DNA of 64,000 bases from positions 1,419,014-1,483,013 of the forward strand of contig CAXXIH010000004.1 in the NCBI GenBank assembly GCA_963663365.2, in the 5' to 3' direction. The translations under genes and the position numbers were made by a program. How positions within the stretch are numbered: position 1 is the first letter of the stretch; each line of letters opens with the position of its first letter. Below, piece after piece: positions 40,956 through 52,049 of this stretch. This DNA comes from G963663365 sp963663365. Its GTDB lineage: Bacteria > Hinthialibacterota > Hinthialibacteria > Hinthialibacterales > G963663365. Under the pieces are notes generated by a model. The model did not search any database and was not told the DNA's origin. It was given only the letters and a program-made list of their open reading frames with translations.

Positions 40956-41117
40956 ACTGATAGGATGTTTTGAATTGAAGCAAACGGTGATAGACTCACG
41001 ACTATGCGAGAGCGGAAGTAGAGGCTTCTGCTTGAGCTGCGCCGAGCTGTCCTGTCCTATTTATGGATATGCGACGGCACTTTGGCATGGTTGTGCATGC
41101 GGAAAGGGAGAGGACGG

Positions 41118-44100
41118 ATGAGCACTGGAAATCCACTGCGATCCCCACAAAAGAAAAAGTTAAAAACGGTAATCAAAGAACGGTCAAGATTTGGCCGTCA
41201 TATCTTTTTTGGTTCTGTTGAGGAGCGTTCGAGGACGATGACGAAAGGAGCGACGGCAGTCATGGGACAAAGCGTGCGCTGCATACTAACAATCACGGCT
41301 CTCTTAGGAGCCCTAGTTCTTGCTGGACCGGTTGCGCAATCTGCGGTGTTAGGCCAAGCATTTGTGAATATCTACGACACGGTAGATGGCAAGACTGTTG
41401 GCGGAAATAATGAGATTAACGCAGTGGGCGGCCTTTTGGGGGCACTTCCGACCAACAGCAAGCCCGGCGCCGTGGAAGATGGCGAGGATGGTTGGGTCAA
41501 TGTTGGGCCAACGATCTCGGCCAATCCCGGTTTGCTTGCTGGCGAGAGTGTTCTGCGCAATGCCCGGAACCTCGTCGGTACAGGCGCATCAGCAGACGAG
41601 CCCGTCATCATCGCCAACCTCCAACCAGGCGATACGCTGCTGGCCGCTTGTGTTGTTTCCAATGTAAGCGCAAGCCGGCTTGATCTCGTTCGCGCTGGCG
41701 CAGACATTGCCGCAGCCACTTTGATCAATCAGGTTACGCTTGATCTTTCGGTTGTCGCGGCACAACTTCCGGTAGCCGATCCCGCCGTCTTTAACTCGGT
41801 CTTCCCGAATTACGTGACCGGCGCCTATGCCTATGGCGATGTTGAGAATTCGACGATCGCTCTTTTTGTATGGGATGCTGCCGCAGGATTGCAGGTTGGA
41901 ACTGTAACGGACAAAACGTCCATTCCTTCCGCCTCGTTCCAGATTGCTGCGGATGCGACAACAGCTGATACCGGTTTACTGGGTACTTTCCACATTAACA
42001 GCGTCAGCGATACGGCCCCTGGAAACTATATCTATACAGGGTCCGATGGCGTTTCGACGCTTATCGGTATTGACGTCGATGGTCCGTCCTTTGAAGGTTT
42101 GACAGGCGGGTCCACGATTGCCAGCGATGCCGTTATCAACTATGCAACCGATGCGAATGGCGTCGCTCAACTGCTCCTTCACGGCTTTGCCGATCCGTTC
42201 GAACAGTTGATCACGGAAAACTCGCCGTACGAATTCCGCGCCGGTGATACCTTCGTTTTTGCCGTCACAATGTTCACGGCCGCCGACCTTGATGGTGAGC
42301 CGGATGCCTATTTCGGCGCGGCCAGCGACCCGGTTAACGGTACCTATGGCGTTGTTGGCAGTATTGAAGGCGAGATGGAAGAGGAATATATCGGCAGTTT
42401 CGTAGACGCTATCCAGGGCGCTGCGAATGCTTCCGCCGATAAAGACATTGCCAACGGTACGGACATTCCTGTCTTAGGCAACGCCTTGATTGAAACAGCG
42501 ACCAATGGCCAAATCATTTTGAGTGGTTGGTACACGATAAAGGATATTGCCACTCCTATTGGTGAGGATTACGGCATCCTTAGAACAACCTTTACGATTG
42601 GCGATGAGTTGGGCCTTGCTGATGCGACTACCTTGCTCGATGCCAACCATGGCGAGCAGATGACCTTTGACCGCCATGTGGATACACGCAAACCCTACGT
42701 CTCCCGTATTGCCTTCGCAAACGCGGCTGATGCCTCGCAGCCTTATCCGGCCGTTGGCGGTCCCGGCAATGCAATGCCGACCGCAATCGTCCAGATCGAC
42801 GTTGATCTAAACGGTGATGCGCTCAACACAGGCCAAGCCTATTACATCGCTTATGCGACTGAATCGTGGACGAATGTCAGTAAACAAGTAACAGCGTTCA
42901 ACACGATTTCGGCAAAGGGCCTTATCGATCTAAGTCATATCGAAACCGGCTATGGCCAGATTCAGGGCGCCAGCATGACAACCAACTTTGGTTTTTATGA
43001 CCTTGGCACAGGCACAAGTAATGTCGGCGTTGTGGCCGCAGTTACGGACGATGCCAGAAACTTCATCGTCTATGATTCCTTGAATCCTCCGATTAGCATG
43101 TTTGACGGCGGTTTGATTGGTCCCGTCACACCACCGGATTCAACCCTGGTCGTCGACTTCGATAATCCCGAACTCTTGGATGTCCGTGCTGGCATCACCG
43201 AAATTTGGGGTAATGGCAATACAACTGGGCCGAACGACATGTTCGTTCTTCCGCTGATTCAAAATAGTCCTGAATTGCCAGATTCTGCCGGTTATACCAA
43301 TATTGCCGGCACCATTCGGTTGGTTACTTACGGTGCGAGTGGCGCCACCGTTGACCTCGAAGTTCTTTTCGACCCAACAGGTTCAACAGGCAACGACACT
43401 CTTGCTGGCGCGGCCGCCCTTGAAGTGGGTGGCGATGGTGGCGATGCCCTGGGTATCGAAGCCGATAGCACCACAGCCAGCCTCTTCGATATGGAAGTTC
43501 GCCTGGGCGCCCAAGAAACTGTTGGTGGCGCGAGTTTGGCTATACATGAGCTCAGTTTTACGGTTGATAGTGCAACCGATGAACTTGCTCTAACGATTCT
43601 CAGTTCAGGCGCCGCAATAGCAACGGAAGCTACTGTTACAGCCCGTCTTACAATCCCCAATGATTTCCTTGGGCTTTCAAGATCAGACACCGATGGCTTC
43701 GATAAGCAGCTTTCGGAAGTGGCCGGTGGTATCGCAGACGTTTCCTTCTTGATTAAGATATCGGACTTCCTCGGCAACTTTGACGGTGGTTCAACGGTCG
43801 CCGAAGCCGATGCAGCTGGCAACCTGAAACCAGGCAATACCGAATTTTCAAACAATATTGCCATTCAGACACGTCCGCCGAATCTATGGGGCCAAATCAA
43901 GAGAAACTCGGTATCAGACGCTAATGTGGCCCCCGAAGTAATTGATGGTCAATCAATTATGCTTGTTACGCAAACACTGGCCATTGATTCCATCGATCCT
44001 GAAGATGGTCTTGATTATGTCGGAAACCGGAGCCTCGGCCCGGCATTCGATCCATACAAATTCGGTGGAGCGACGGCGGCCGATGTCACGCTTCGCCGTG

Positions 44101-47100
44101 TAACAACTTCAGTAGCCAGAATCGAAGGCGGCACTGCTGCTATTTGGTCTGGTGTACAAGTTGGCGATTCATTGATTGTGGCTGCCACAATCAGTGCCGC
44201 GAGCTTGGCTGGTGACGGCTCCAACGGTGAAGTTAGCAGTCCTACACCTACAACGCTGTTTGCTCCGTTGGTAGGCACTGCGATGCCGGGTGATGTCACG
44301 TCTGTTAATGAACTTATTGAATCGACCTCGATGATGATTACCGCTGATTTCAGCGACTTCCTCACAGGTCAAACAGCGGTGGTTCCGAGCGCCAGTAAGG
44401 TCGTTGGCGGCGCGGCTGATCAGTTCATCGGTACGGCCGAAAAGGACGATGTTGTATGCGTGACCTTTGTTGTGCCGATCGATCCGGCCCAATACTCAAT
44501 CAACGGATTGACTGCCACAACGATTCGTCTGGTTACGGTTACCGCGCGTCAGCCATTGGGTGAAGTTTATTCAGTCGGCATTTATGCTGCGACAGCAGAT
44601 TTTGCTGCGCCTGAAATCGCCCTCTCAACTCCTTATATTGGAAAAGACGCCAATTCACTTGTCTCTGTAGACACTTTGACAGGCGAAAGCGCGTTGGTCG
44701 CTATCGGCGATATGGTTGCGGTTACTGGTACTGTTGATCTCCAAGGCAGCGCTCCGGCTGATACATCATCTGACGGTAAGAACACAAACTTCTTGGCGTT
44801 GGATATGACAGCCTTTGGTCTTGGCCTAGTTGCCGCAGCCGATCTCGATGTCGTATCCGGTGGTGTTCGCCGTAATATCAATGAAGGTGGGACACCTGAC
44901 TACGCCGAGGTTATTGACGGTGCAAGCCTTATTTATGCGACGTGGACAGTCACATTGCCGAATACGGGCGGAGCAACAGCCGGACGTGTTGCTGACATAA
45001 CCGGCTACGCAACTTCAAGCGCTAGCGTTGTGGCCCAAGATGAACTGTATGACGTTGCCAAAGTCGACTTGAATCAACCGGACGTCGAGAAGTTTGACTT
45101 CGAAGAATACGATCCGATTAATACAAATAGCTTTTCCGGTCAGTTGACAGACTCCGAAGTTCGTCCTGGCGATAAGCTGAGAATTATCAGCTGGTTCGAA
45201 GGTGACGCCGCGGATACGATCGATGGATCGAATAATGTCAGCGGATATCAGTTCACATTCGATCTGTCATCCTTCGCCGGTGATAACCTTTCTACTCCGG
45301 AAGTCAAACGTAGAGCCTCATCTGCTATTAATGAGGCCACCTGGACCTTTACAATTGACCCGACATTCAGCCTTGTGCCGACAAATCCGGATGTAGGATT
45401 TGTTGGTGCGGTTATGTCTGTCACAGACCAGGCTGGTAACGATGTTTCGGATGTTGATAGTGATAGAGATCTTTATCTGCATACGCGTCCTCCGCAGGTG
45501 CAGGATATTGCTCTATCCGCAACTCATACGATTGAACTCATTGGTCCGTTTGCATCCGCCCTGGTTAACGGTGGAAGCATGCCAACAAATAATGCCGACC
45601 GCGGCGCCGATAGCGCAAATGGTGGCGATGCAACCTTCTCGGCCATTCCTGCGAGCGGTCATGCCCGTGTTGTTGGTAAAGACCATGTCATTCAGGTTGT
45701 TGGCCGTGTGTCACGCGGTGAATCCTCTGTTCTTGTCGACGACTTTAACATCGACCTTTATGCAGCCGATTTCGGCTATGCAGATCCGCTTTCCGGTGAA
45801 GATGTTCATGCGGTTACATCAGGTGGTGTTTCCTCACGCTTCGTAACTTGGACCCTCACCATTCCTGATACAGCGGTCTTCAACCAGGCGGCAAAGGTTT
45901 CAGTCGGCGCAACGGATACGTCGCTGCAAGGTGACGTGACCGTTGACAACGTTACGCTCGAAGTCAATGCGACTGGCCCGACAATGTCCGGTACAATCGT
46001 ATTCAAGAACGCCCAAGGCGTTATTATTGAAGATGTTGTTAGCGGCATCAGCCAATCGCCAAATTACGCAACAGCATTCGCCATCGCCCGTGCGGATTAC
46101 GGCGAAGATTATCCTTCGACCGCAATGGGTCCCGAACCGCTGGATGCAAGCCTGTTTATCGACAGTGCCACCACAATGATTTCGGCTGACCTTACGGCCT
46201 ATGGTCTAGGTATTTACGGCCCGAATCAGGTCTCTCTGACAGGTGCAGGCGAGATGATTGAAGGTGCAAGCACCTGCTGGTTCGTTCGTAACTCAACAAA
46301 TACAACCTTGGTAGCGGTGTTTAACGGTCTATTTGCAGATCAGGCCGGTACTGCCGCCGTTTACCAAGGCACAAAGAATGTAAGCATTCCTGGTTACGTT
46401 ATGGATAAGGCGGCTCCGTCAAACGCGGCGGCTGGCGTTGTCCTTCTTGCCAGTGATAAGGCTGGTAACCAGACTCCATTGCTGGGTAGCCCGGGAATTG
46501 ATAACGACGAGCCGCTCTTCACCAGTACCTATCCGTTCCAGGGCAGAAGCTTGATTAATGCCAACGCCTTGGTTGCAGGATTGGGTAGAGGACAAGGTGG
46601 TGCGACGATTACATCAGGTGGTGCAACACGTGTTACAGAGGGTGATATTGTCGAAATCGAACTTGGTGTTCGTGACCCCGAAAATAATACCGCACCACTT
46701 ACAGTCTTTATCGATCTGAGTGACTTTGATCCCGATCTTCGTCCGAGCATCATTTCCAGTGTGAGTGCTGGAGCCCCGGATGTTACGGTTTGGAACAATG
46801 ATAGTAACTACATCGAAATAACCGGCATTACACCTACGGATGAGGCAACACCTGCTCAGTTGACAGTACAACTGGTCATTGGTGACAACCCCAACGCGGG
46901 TGATGCACGCTCCGTCACTTTGGCGGCTACAGATGCCATCGGCATCAGCAGCCTGGTTGGTGACATTCGTACAAACAACGGCGGCGTTGCCCTGGCAGAT
47001 GCATGGGTTCGTTCAACAACATTGGATATTGACAATCAAGCACCTGCCAATGTTGCCATCGAACTGTTAAGAATCACCAAGGATGTCAACGGCAATATCA

Positions 47101-50100
47101 CAAGCTCCGTTGAAACCGGACCGAGTGTTGCTCCGGGTTCGATCATTCTCGTTTCCGGAACCTATACATCAGACTCTATCAATACGGTTGCAACCAATGC
47201 AGCCAGCAAATTCAATGTTGGAACAACAATTCGTATTGATACAATAGGTACAGGCTATACCGAGATTGCCGCCGGCGTTTATCGGGTAACTGCTGAAATC
47301 AAACTGAAGGCATCGGCTATCCCGATTCAGCCGCAAGCTTTGACACTTACGGTTACAGACAATCAGGGTAATGCAACTGTAACGCAAGCAGGCTCGGTTG
47401 GTATCAATGCCGTCGGCGTTGTCATTAACTCGACCATATTGAAGGTCAATTCGATTTCTACAGCCAATAGCAACTTTGGCGGTATTGGTCCTGATTGGCC
47501 TGATGGTGTTGAAGGCGGACTTACTGTAATTGACGAGCTCACAACAGGTGATCGAGTTTCGGTAACCGCCCAAATCACCTCCTTTGATTCGTCCTTGCAG
47601 GTTGATGAGCAATTGACACTCGATATCAGCCCGCTTTATGGACCAAATCACCAAGCCGTTTCTTCAGACGTCTTGCCCGATTCGAAAACGGTTAATCCGC
47701 TCTCCGGTGTGGTTCAGGCTGTATGGACACACCCGATAAGTGACTTTGATGGCGCATTAACAAACGCAAATGCAGTCCAGTTCAATAATTATACTGGCGC
47801 ACAGACTCAAATTGTCCCGCCGAATGGTGACTTTGTTTACAAGAGCACCGTCGGTAATACAACTCGTACCGTGCCCGATGGCACTGCAAGTGTGTTTAAC
47901 GATGTTGCGGGTCTGACTTCTGTTACCGATTCAGGCTATATCTCGGTTCAAGCGAGTGCGACATCGGTCACAGATGCTGTATTAATCATCACCGCACAGG
48001 ATTCCGGCGCTCTTGCAACTGGATTCGCCGCTGCTACGAAATCACTTGGTCCGCTGGTAATCGATACCCAACCACCGGCCGGAACATTGGATATGCAGGG
48101 TGATTGGGACCTACTCCCATCGGGTGGTCAGGTAGCGATCGGAACCGGCGACAATGCGGACTTCCCGCTTCGTGAGAACGGACCGGATAATATTAACCGT
48201 TATCGTGACGGTGATACGCTGGTAGCAGTCCTTCAAATTACAAACCCGGCTATCAATGGCGTCGAGAATGACGACATGCGTAGCATGGTTGATATTGAAG
48301 GTGGTGCAACAGTATTAGATTCGATCAAACCATCCGCCGATGTTGTTGGCGAAGTTCTTATGGATCTTTCCATCTTCAATCCGGATGCCGATGCGCTTTC
48401 GCCTGTTGCCGGCCCAACAACCGATTACTTGGCGACGCCTACCGTTTGGACTGCCACATGGGCAGTTGTGGTCAACGGCGCTGGTACAGGTTGGGGCGAC
48501 ACTGTTACTGAAGCCCAAACTGCGGTAACACCGGGTAATATCGATGTGTCATTGTACGATGATGTTGGCAACGAGATCGAGGTCAACTTGCTTGATGCAG
48601 ATGCGGATGCTGTGTCGATTGATAACATTCCGCCAATCGTCGATCCGGATGCTCTTATCGTAAAAGTTGAAAGTTCAGGGATTGAAGTACCGGATGGATC
48701 ATCCTTGCAAGGAGGCATCTCCTATTTGATTACCTCCTCAATTACTGATCCGGTCGATCATCCAAATGACATTCTTGAGAACCAGTTCGGTGATGTCTCT
48801 CTTGAAGTGGTTGGACTCGGTGATTTCGCTACCGCGATTACCTTGGTTACCGACGAATCAACCATTAGTTCAGACTCCTTAAATGCAGTCCATAGAGTAA
48901 CAATGCCTGCCGCCACAGAAACCACAGGCAGCCTCGGCTTCCAGTTCGCGGTTTCAGCGACGGATACCATCGGTAACTCAACGCGTGTGTTGGTTAATAG
49001 CACCTTTAAGTTCGATGGCCGCCCGTCATTGGTTGCAGACGCTCAAGATGGCGATTATATCGAAGCCGGCGAGCCTTTCAGTGTACTGTTTACAGCCACT
49101 GATGTTGGCGGTGTTGCGCTAATAGAGGTTCAGTATGAAGCCATAGGCAATTCCGATGACATCGTATTCGCACTTGGCGATGCTACTGGCGTGTTAGGCG
49201 ATAACACACGTACAAGAGCGCTCGCTATCGATACAGCGATTGGCGATAGTGTCGGACCGATCAATATCTCTGCTGTTGTCTCCGACAACACAATTCCGCA
49301 AGCGTTGATTACAGAACTACCAACCTTTGCGATTAACATTAATCAACCACCGACATTACTCGTTCTCAATAATTCAACATTAGTTGCTGTTACCGACACG
49401 GTTGAAATTTACGAAGGCGATACTCTACTTCTTGGTGTAAGCGCAACAGACGAAAATGTTGCAGATTCACTTAGCATTAGTGTCGCCGGCACGGCATTAG
49501 ACGCTTCCGACGTTGCCGATGTCACATTCGTGAATGATGCGGATCCGCTTAACGGTGGAATTGAAGGCATAAGCGGCGCGGCGCCACTCTCAGGTGTATT
49601 TGCCTTTGAGCCGGGTTATCAGGCTGTGCCAGCCTACGCATTGGCTTCCGGTAACATGACCAATGTTACGTACTCATTAACATTTACTGCCGGTGATAGC
49701 AGCAGCAATGATCCTGATGATGGTCAATCAATCATCGTCACCGTTAATCAGGCTCCTTCGGTTCCTGTGGTCGAAATCACCGGTATCGCAGTTGGCGGTG
49801 TTGCACAGCCTCTTGATGGCACAGCAACATTAGCCGAAGGCCAGGAATTAACAGTTGATTTCGTTGCTACGGATGGCAGCGGTGAACTAATGACCGTGAG
49901 CGCCGAGGGCGTGGATGCAACAGTCGATTCAACACCTGGTGTTGGAACTGTTGCTGGCACACTTACGTACACCCCGGATGTCTTCTCCGCCGGTACGTTT
50001 GATCTTGACCTTATTGCTTCGGTTGCCGCCGACAGCAACAACGATGGCGCCATTGATGGTAGTGATACCGCTTCAACTGGTAGCACAACGTTGGCCGTTA

Positions 50101-51929
50101 CGGTCACCAATACACCGTCCGTACCCGTACTCAGCCTCTATCGTGATGATGAGAACGGAGAAAGCGTGGCATTGGAATCAACGTTCGAAATCGATTCAAC
50201 ACTCGGTGGTACTGTGGCTCTCTTCATTGACGTACGTGATGGCGATGATGACTTGCTGCTCTTCACAACACCGACATTCGTATCGCCGCCAAGTGGCGTG
50301 ACAGCAGCACTGCAAAATGTCGAATCTGGTGTTGTGGCTGGTGTTGGCGAAGCGACAGCTACTTTGATTATCACCTATCCGGCGATGACCCAGAATGCAA
50401 CTGTGAAGCTGAACTTCCCATTTAGGGATAGCGGACCATTGCAGACCGGCTTCATCAACGTCTTCTTTAACTCTGGCGACAACGTAGCCGTGATCACAGC
50501 AGACCCGACCGCTATTTCGGCCAAGGTCAGCGAACTTCCGGTTACGGTTGCTTTGACAGTCGTTGATAGCGATGGCGATGCGATCACTGTCACGCAGGAT
50601 TCGGACAATGCAACTCTGCAAAACGAACTGCAGGTTGGCACTACCTATACTGCGGAACTGGTCTACGACACCGATACACCGATTACTGAGACGCTGACGG
50701 TAACAGCAACATCCAACGGAACACCAATAACCTTAGAGATTCCGGTTACGGTTACCCCGGATGTCGTCGCACCAGATACACGTCCTGGTATCGTTGCAAC
50801 GACCGGTATCGAGCCGAGTGTATCTTCGTTCATGATTCGCACCGTCACCGGTGATCAGTTTAGTGCTGGACTTACGCATACCATCGTTTCATCGTCCAAC
50901 TTCGCTCTGAATGCTGAGACGGGCGATCTTGATGGCGACGGTATTGCCGAGGTCATCATCAGTTCGGGTACACGTGATCCTGCCCGCGGTCCTAGCCTCA
51001 CAGCTCTAGGCTGGGCATTCAATGCCTATCCCGCTGAAGGCGCGACCAAAAGAGAACTCTTTGCGCCGGCATTCCAGCCGTACTCGAACAACTTCAACCC
51101 GGGTGGTGAGTTACGCATGATCGCATTGAATCTGTGCGGTGACGCCAAGGACGAGATCGTGTACCTGCCAGGTACAGGATCACCATCACGCTTTAGAATT
51201 ACCGGACTTAAAGACGGTAAGATCTTCAATTCACCTTATAACCTGACTGCCGCCGCGCTTTTGGGCGGACCTGCAGAAGGTGTTATCGCTGTGGGCGCCG
51301 ATGTTGATGGCGACGGTTATGAGGAATTGGTGGTTGGACAGCGCGGACCTGGTTACTTCAATGGCAACCGGATCCAAGTTATGAATATCACCAATCCTGC
51401 CGGTCTTGACGCCACAACCGACATCTCCGCGAACATTGAGTGGGGCAGGGCGGTTCAGATTTGGGGTCCGACATCGAACCCATCTGGCGCTATGCGTCTT
51501 TCCGCAGGCGACATTGATGGCGATGGCGATACGGAGGTTATTGCGGTCTCAGCACGCACCGACTTGGCTAAGGGTTCCAACAAGGTTCAGGTACTAGAGC
51601 CAGTTGGCTACGATACGAACTTTGCCACAGGTACCTTTACAGCCATGAAGGACGGCGGCGGAAACAATATCAGCTTTATTGCGTTCTCGTCAGTCTCGAA
51701 CCCGAACGGTGGCATCTATGTCGATACACTCGATGTGGATGACGATGGTGTCGATGAGATTCTGCTAGGTCGCGACGACTTCAGCCCGACTCGTGTAACG
51801 GTTATGGAGTTTGACAAGACGCAAACAGGTGGCGGTGTTATAAGCACCAAGGCCTTCTTTGCAACCTTCCAGAACTTGAGCCCGAACGGTGGTACGAGAA
51901 TCGCCGGCGGATTGTTCGAGAAGAAATAA
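41118..51929 (+). CDS. Giant secreted multi-domain surface protein (about 3,600 residues)
   Basis: One uninterrupted frame of 3,603 codons, the largest gene in the window. The N-terminus has a basic extended region, then a hydrophobic signal (SVRCILTITALLGALVLAGPVAQS). ATG 41118 has GGGAGAGGA upstream and gives an unusually long signal; ATG 41238 and ATG 41262 are possible internal starts. The body is Asp-, Thr-, Val- and Gly-rich, nearly Cys-free and beta-predicted. About 15-20 Ig-like repeats each carry a xxGDxxxI/V step (VRPGDKLRIISWF, VTEGDIVEIELGV, LTTGDRVSVTAQI). The last ~330 residues contain FG-GAP/calcium-loop repeats (GDLDGDGIAEVIIS, GADVDGDGYEELVVG, AGDIDGDGDTEVIAVS, LDVDDDGVDEILLG), probably a propeller. 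No LPXTG, PEP-CTERM or autotransporter end was seen. It may be an adhesin or S-layer component. Own promoter and terminator. Confidence 0.85.
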   Translation: MSTGNPLRSPQKKKLKTVIKERSRFGRHIFFGSVEERSRTMTKGATAVMGQSVRCILTITALLGALVLAGPVAQSAVLGQAFVNIYDTVDGKTVGGNNEINAVGGLLGALPTNSKPGAVEDGEDGWVNVGPTISANPGLLAGESVLRNARNLVGTGASADEPVIIANLQPGDTLLAACVVSNVSASRLDLVRAGADIAAATLINQVTLDLSVVAAQLPVADPAVFNSVFPNYVTGAYAYGDVENSTIALFVWDAAAGLQVGTVTDKTSIPSASFQIAADATTADTGLLGTFHINSVSDTAPGNYIYTGSDGVSTLIGIDVDGPSFEGLTGGSTIASDAVINYATDANGVAQLLLHGFADPFEQLITENSPYEFRAGDTFVFAVTMFTAADLDGEPDAYFGAASDPVNGTYGVVGSIEGEMEEEYIGSFVDAIQGAANASADKDIANGTDIPVLGNALIETATNGQIILSGWYTIKDIATPIGEDYGILRTTFTIGDELGLADATTLLDANHGEQMTFDRHVDTRKPYVSRIAFANAADASQPYPAVGGPGNAMPTAIVQIDVDLNGDALNTGQAYYIAYATESWTNVSKQVTAFNTISAKGLIDLSHIETGYGQIQGASMTTNFGFYDLGTGTSNVGVVAAVTDDARNFIVYDSLNPPISMFDGGLIGPVTPPDSTLVVDFDNPELLDVRAGITEIWGNGNTTGPNDMFVLPLIQNSPELPDSAGYTNIAGTIRLVTYGASGATVDLEVLFDPTGSTGNDTLAGAAALEVGGDGGDALGIEADSTTASLFDMEVRLGAQETVGGASLAIHELSFTVDSATDELALTILSSGAAIATEATVTARLTIPNDFLGLSRSDTDGFDKQLSEVAGGIADVSFLIKISDFLGNFDGGSTVAEADAAGNLKPGNTEFSNNIAIQTRPPNLWGQIKRNSVSDANVAPEVIDGQSIMLVTQTLAIDSIDPEDGLDYVGNRSLGPAFDPYKFGGATAADVTLRRVTTSVARIEGGTAAIWSGVQVGDSLIVAATISAASLAGDGSNGEVSSPTPTTLFAPLVGTAMPGDVTSVNELIESTSMMITADFSDFLTGQTAVVPSASKVVGGAADQFIGTAEKDDVVCVTFVVPIDPAQYSINGLTATTIRLVTVTARQPLGEVYSVGIYAATADFAAPEIALSTPYIGKDANSLVSVDTLTGESALVAIGDMVAVTGTVDLQGSAPADTSSDGKNTNFLALDMTAFGLGLVAAADLDVVSGGVRRNINEGGTPDYAEVIDGASLIYATWTVTLPNTGGATAGRVADITGYATSSASVVAQDELYDVAKVDLNQPDVEKFDFEEYDPINTNSFSGQLTDSEVRPGDKLRIISWFEGDAADTIDGSNNVSGYQFTFDLSSFAGDNLSTPEVKRRASSAINEATWTFTIDPTFSLVPTNPDVGFVGAVMSVTDQAGNDVSDVDSDRDLYLHTRPPQVQDIALSATHTIELIGPFASALVNGGSMPTNNADRGADSANGGDATFSAIPASGHARVVGKDHVIQVVGRVSRGESSVLVDDFNIDLYAADFGYADPLSGEDVHAVTSGGVSSRFVTWTLTIPDTAVFNQAAKVSVGATDTSLQGDVTVDNVTLEVNATGPTMSGTIVFKNAQGVIIEDVVSGISQSPNYATAFAIARADYGEDYPSTAMGPEPLDASLFIDSATTMISADLTAYGLGIYGPNQVSLTGAGEMIEGASTCWFVRNSTNTTLVAVFNGLFADQAGTAAVYQGTKNVSIPGYVMDKAAPSNAAAGVVLLASDKAGNQTPLLGSPGIDNDEPLFTSTYPFQGRSLINANALVAGLGRGQGGATITSGGATRVTEGDIVEIELGVRDPENNTAPLTVFIDLSDFDPDLRPSIISSVSAGAPDVTVWNNDSNYIEITGITPTDEATPAQLTVQLVIGDNPNAGDARSVTLAATDAIGISSLVGDIRTNNGGVALADAWVRSTTLDIDNQAPANVAIELLRITKDVNGNITSSVETGPSVAPGSIILVSGTYTSDSINTVATNAASKFNVGTTIRIDTIGTGYTEIAAGVYRVTAEIKLKASAIPIQPQALTLTVTDNQGNATVTQAGSVGINAVGVVINSTILKVNSISTANSNFGGIGPDWPDGVEGGLTVIDELTTGDRVSVTAQITSFDSSLQVDEQLTLDISPLYGPNHQAVSSDVLPDSKTVNPLSGVVQAVWTHPISDFDGALTNANAVQFNNYTGAQTQIVPPNGDFVYKSTVGNTTRTVPDGTASVFNDVAGLTSVTDSGYISVQASATSVTDAVLIITAQDSGALATGFAAATKSLGPLVIDTQPPAGTLDMQGDWDLLPSGGQVAIGTGDNADFPLRENGPDNINRYRDGDTLVAVLQITNPAINGVENDDMRSMVDIEGGATVLDSIKPSADVVGEVLMDLSIFNPDADALSPVAGPTTDYLATPTVWTATWAVVVNGAGTGWGDTVTEAQTAVTPGNIDVSLYDDVGNEIEVNLLDADADAVSIDNIPPIVDPDALIVKVESSGIEVPDGSSLQGGISYLITSSITDPVDHPNDILENQFGDVSLEVVGLGDFATAITLVTDESTISSDSLNAVHRVTMPAATETTGSLGFQFAVSATDTIGNSTRVLVNSTFKFDGRPSLVADAQDGDYIEAGEPFSVLFTATDVGGVALIEVQYEAIGNSDDIVFALGDATGVLGDNTRTRALAIDTAIGDSVGPINISAVVSDNTIPQALITELPTFAININQPPTLLVLNNSTLVAVTDTVEIYEGDTLLLGVSATDENVADSLSISVAGTALDASDVADVTFVNDADPLNGGIEGISGAAPLSGVFAFEPGYQAVPAYALASGNMTNVTYSLTFTAGDSSSNDPDDGQSIIVTVNQAPSVPVVEITGIAVGGVAQPLDGTATLAEGQELTVDFVATDGSGELMTVSAEGVDATVDSTPGVGTVAGTLTYTPDVFSAGTFDLDLIASVAADSNNDGAIDGSDTASTGSTTLAVTVTNTPSVPVLSLYRDDENGESVALESTFEIDSTLGGTVALFIDVRDGDDDLLLFTTPTFVSPPSGVTAALQNVESGVVAGVGEATATLIITYPAMTQNATVKLNFPFRDSGPLQTGFINVFFNSGDNVAVITADPTAISAKVSELPVTVALTVVDSDGDAITVTQDSDNATLQNELQVGTTYTAELVYDTDTPITETLTVTATSNGTPITLEIPVTVTPDVVAPDTRPGIVATTGIEPSVSSFMIRTVTGDQFSAGLTHTIVSSSNFALNAETGDLDGDGIAEVIISSGTRDPARGPSLTALGWAFNAYPAEGATKRELFAPAFQPYSNNFNPGGELRMIALNLCGDAKDEIVYLPGTGSPSRFRITGLKDGKIFNSPYNLTAAALLGGPAEGVIAVGADVDGDGYEELVVGQRGPGYFNGNRIQVMNITNPAGLDATTDISANIEWGRAVQIWGPTSNPSGAMRLSAGDIDGDGDTEVIAVSARTDLAKGSNKVQVLEPVGYDTNFATGTFTAMKDGGGNNISFIAFSSVSNPNGGIYVDTLDVDDDGVDEILLGRDDFSPTRVTVMEFDKTQTGGGVISTKAFFATFQNLSPNGGTRIAGGLFEKK

Positions 51930-51955
51930 GCTGATTCTCAGCTAAACAGAAAGCC

Positions 51956-51994
51956 AAAGGGGCTGGGTCCGAAAGGACTCAGCCCCTTTTCTTT
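51956..51994 (+). terminator. Strong intrinsic terminator of the giant gene
   Basis: Stem AAAGGGGCTGGGTCC (51956-51970), GAAA tetraloop, GGACTCAGCCCCTTTT (51975-51990), then CTTT. A 15-bp stem with one wobble and a stable GNRA loop, 26 nt after the stop codon. It isolates the giant gene from the glycosyltransferase locus. Confidence 0.93.
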
Positions 51995-52049
51995 AGTGTT
52001 AAAGCACGCGCATAATTGAATTAACAAATTGTGACTAAACGTGGCTGGT

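Noticed and set aside
41372..50848. Many open frames of 60-180 codons on both strands inside the giant gene
   Set aside because: The long repetitive gene has few stop codons in shifted frames; these frames have skewed composition and no start signals.
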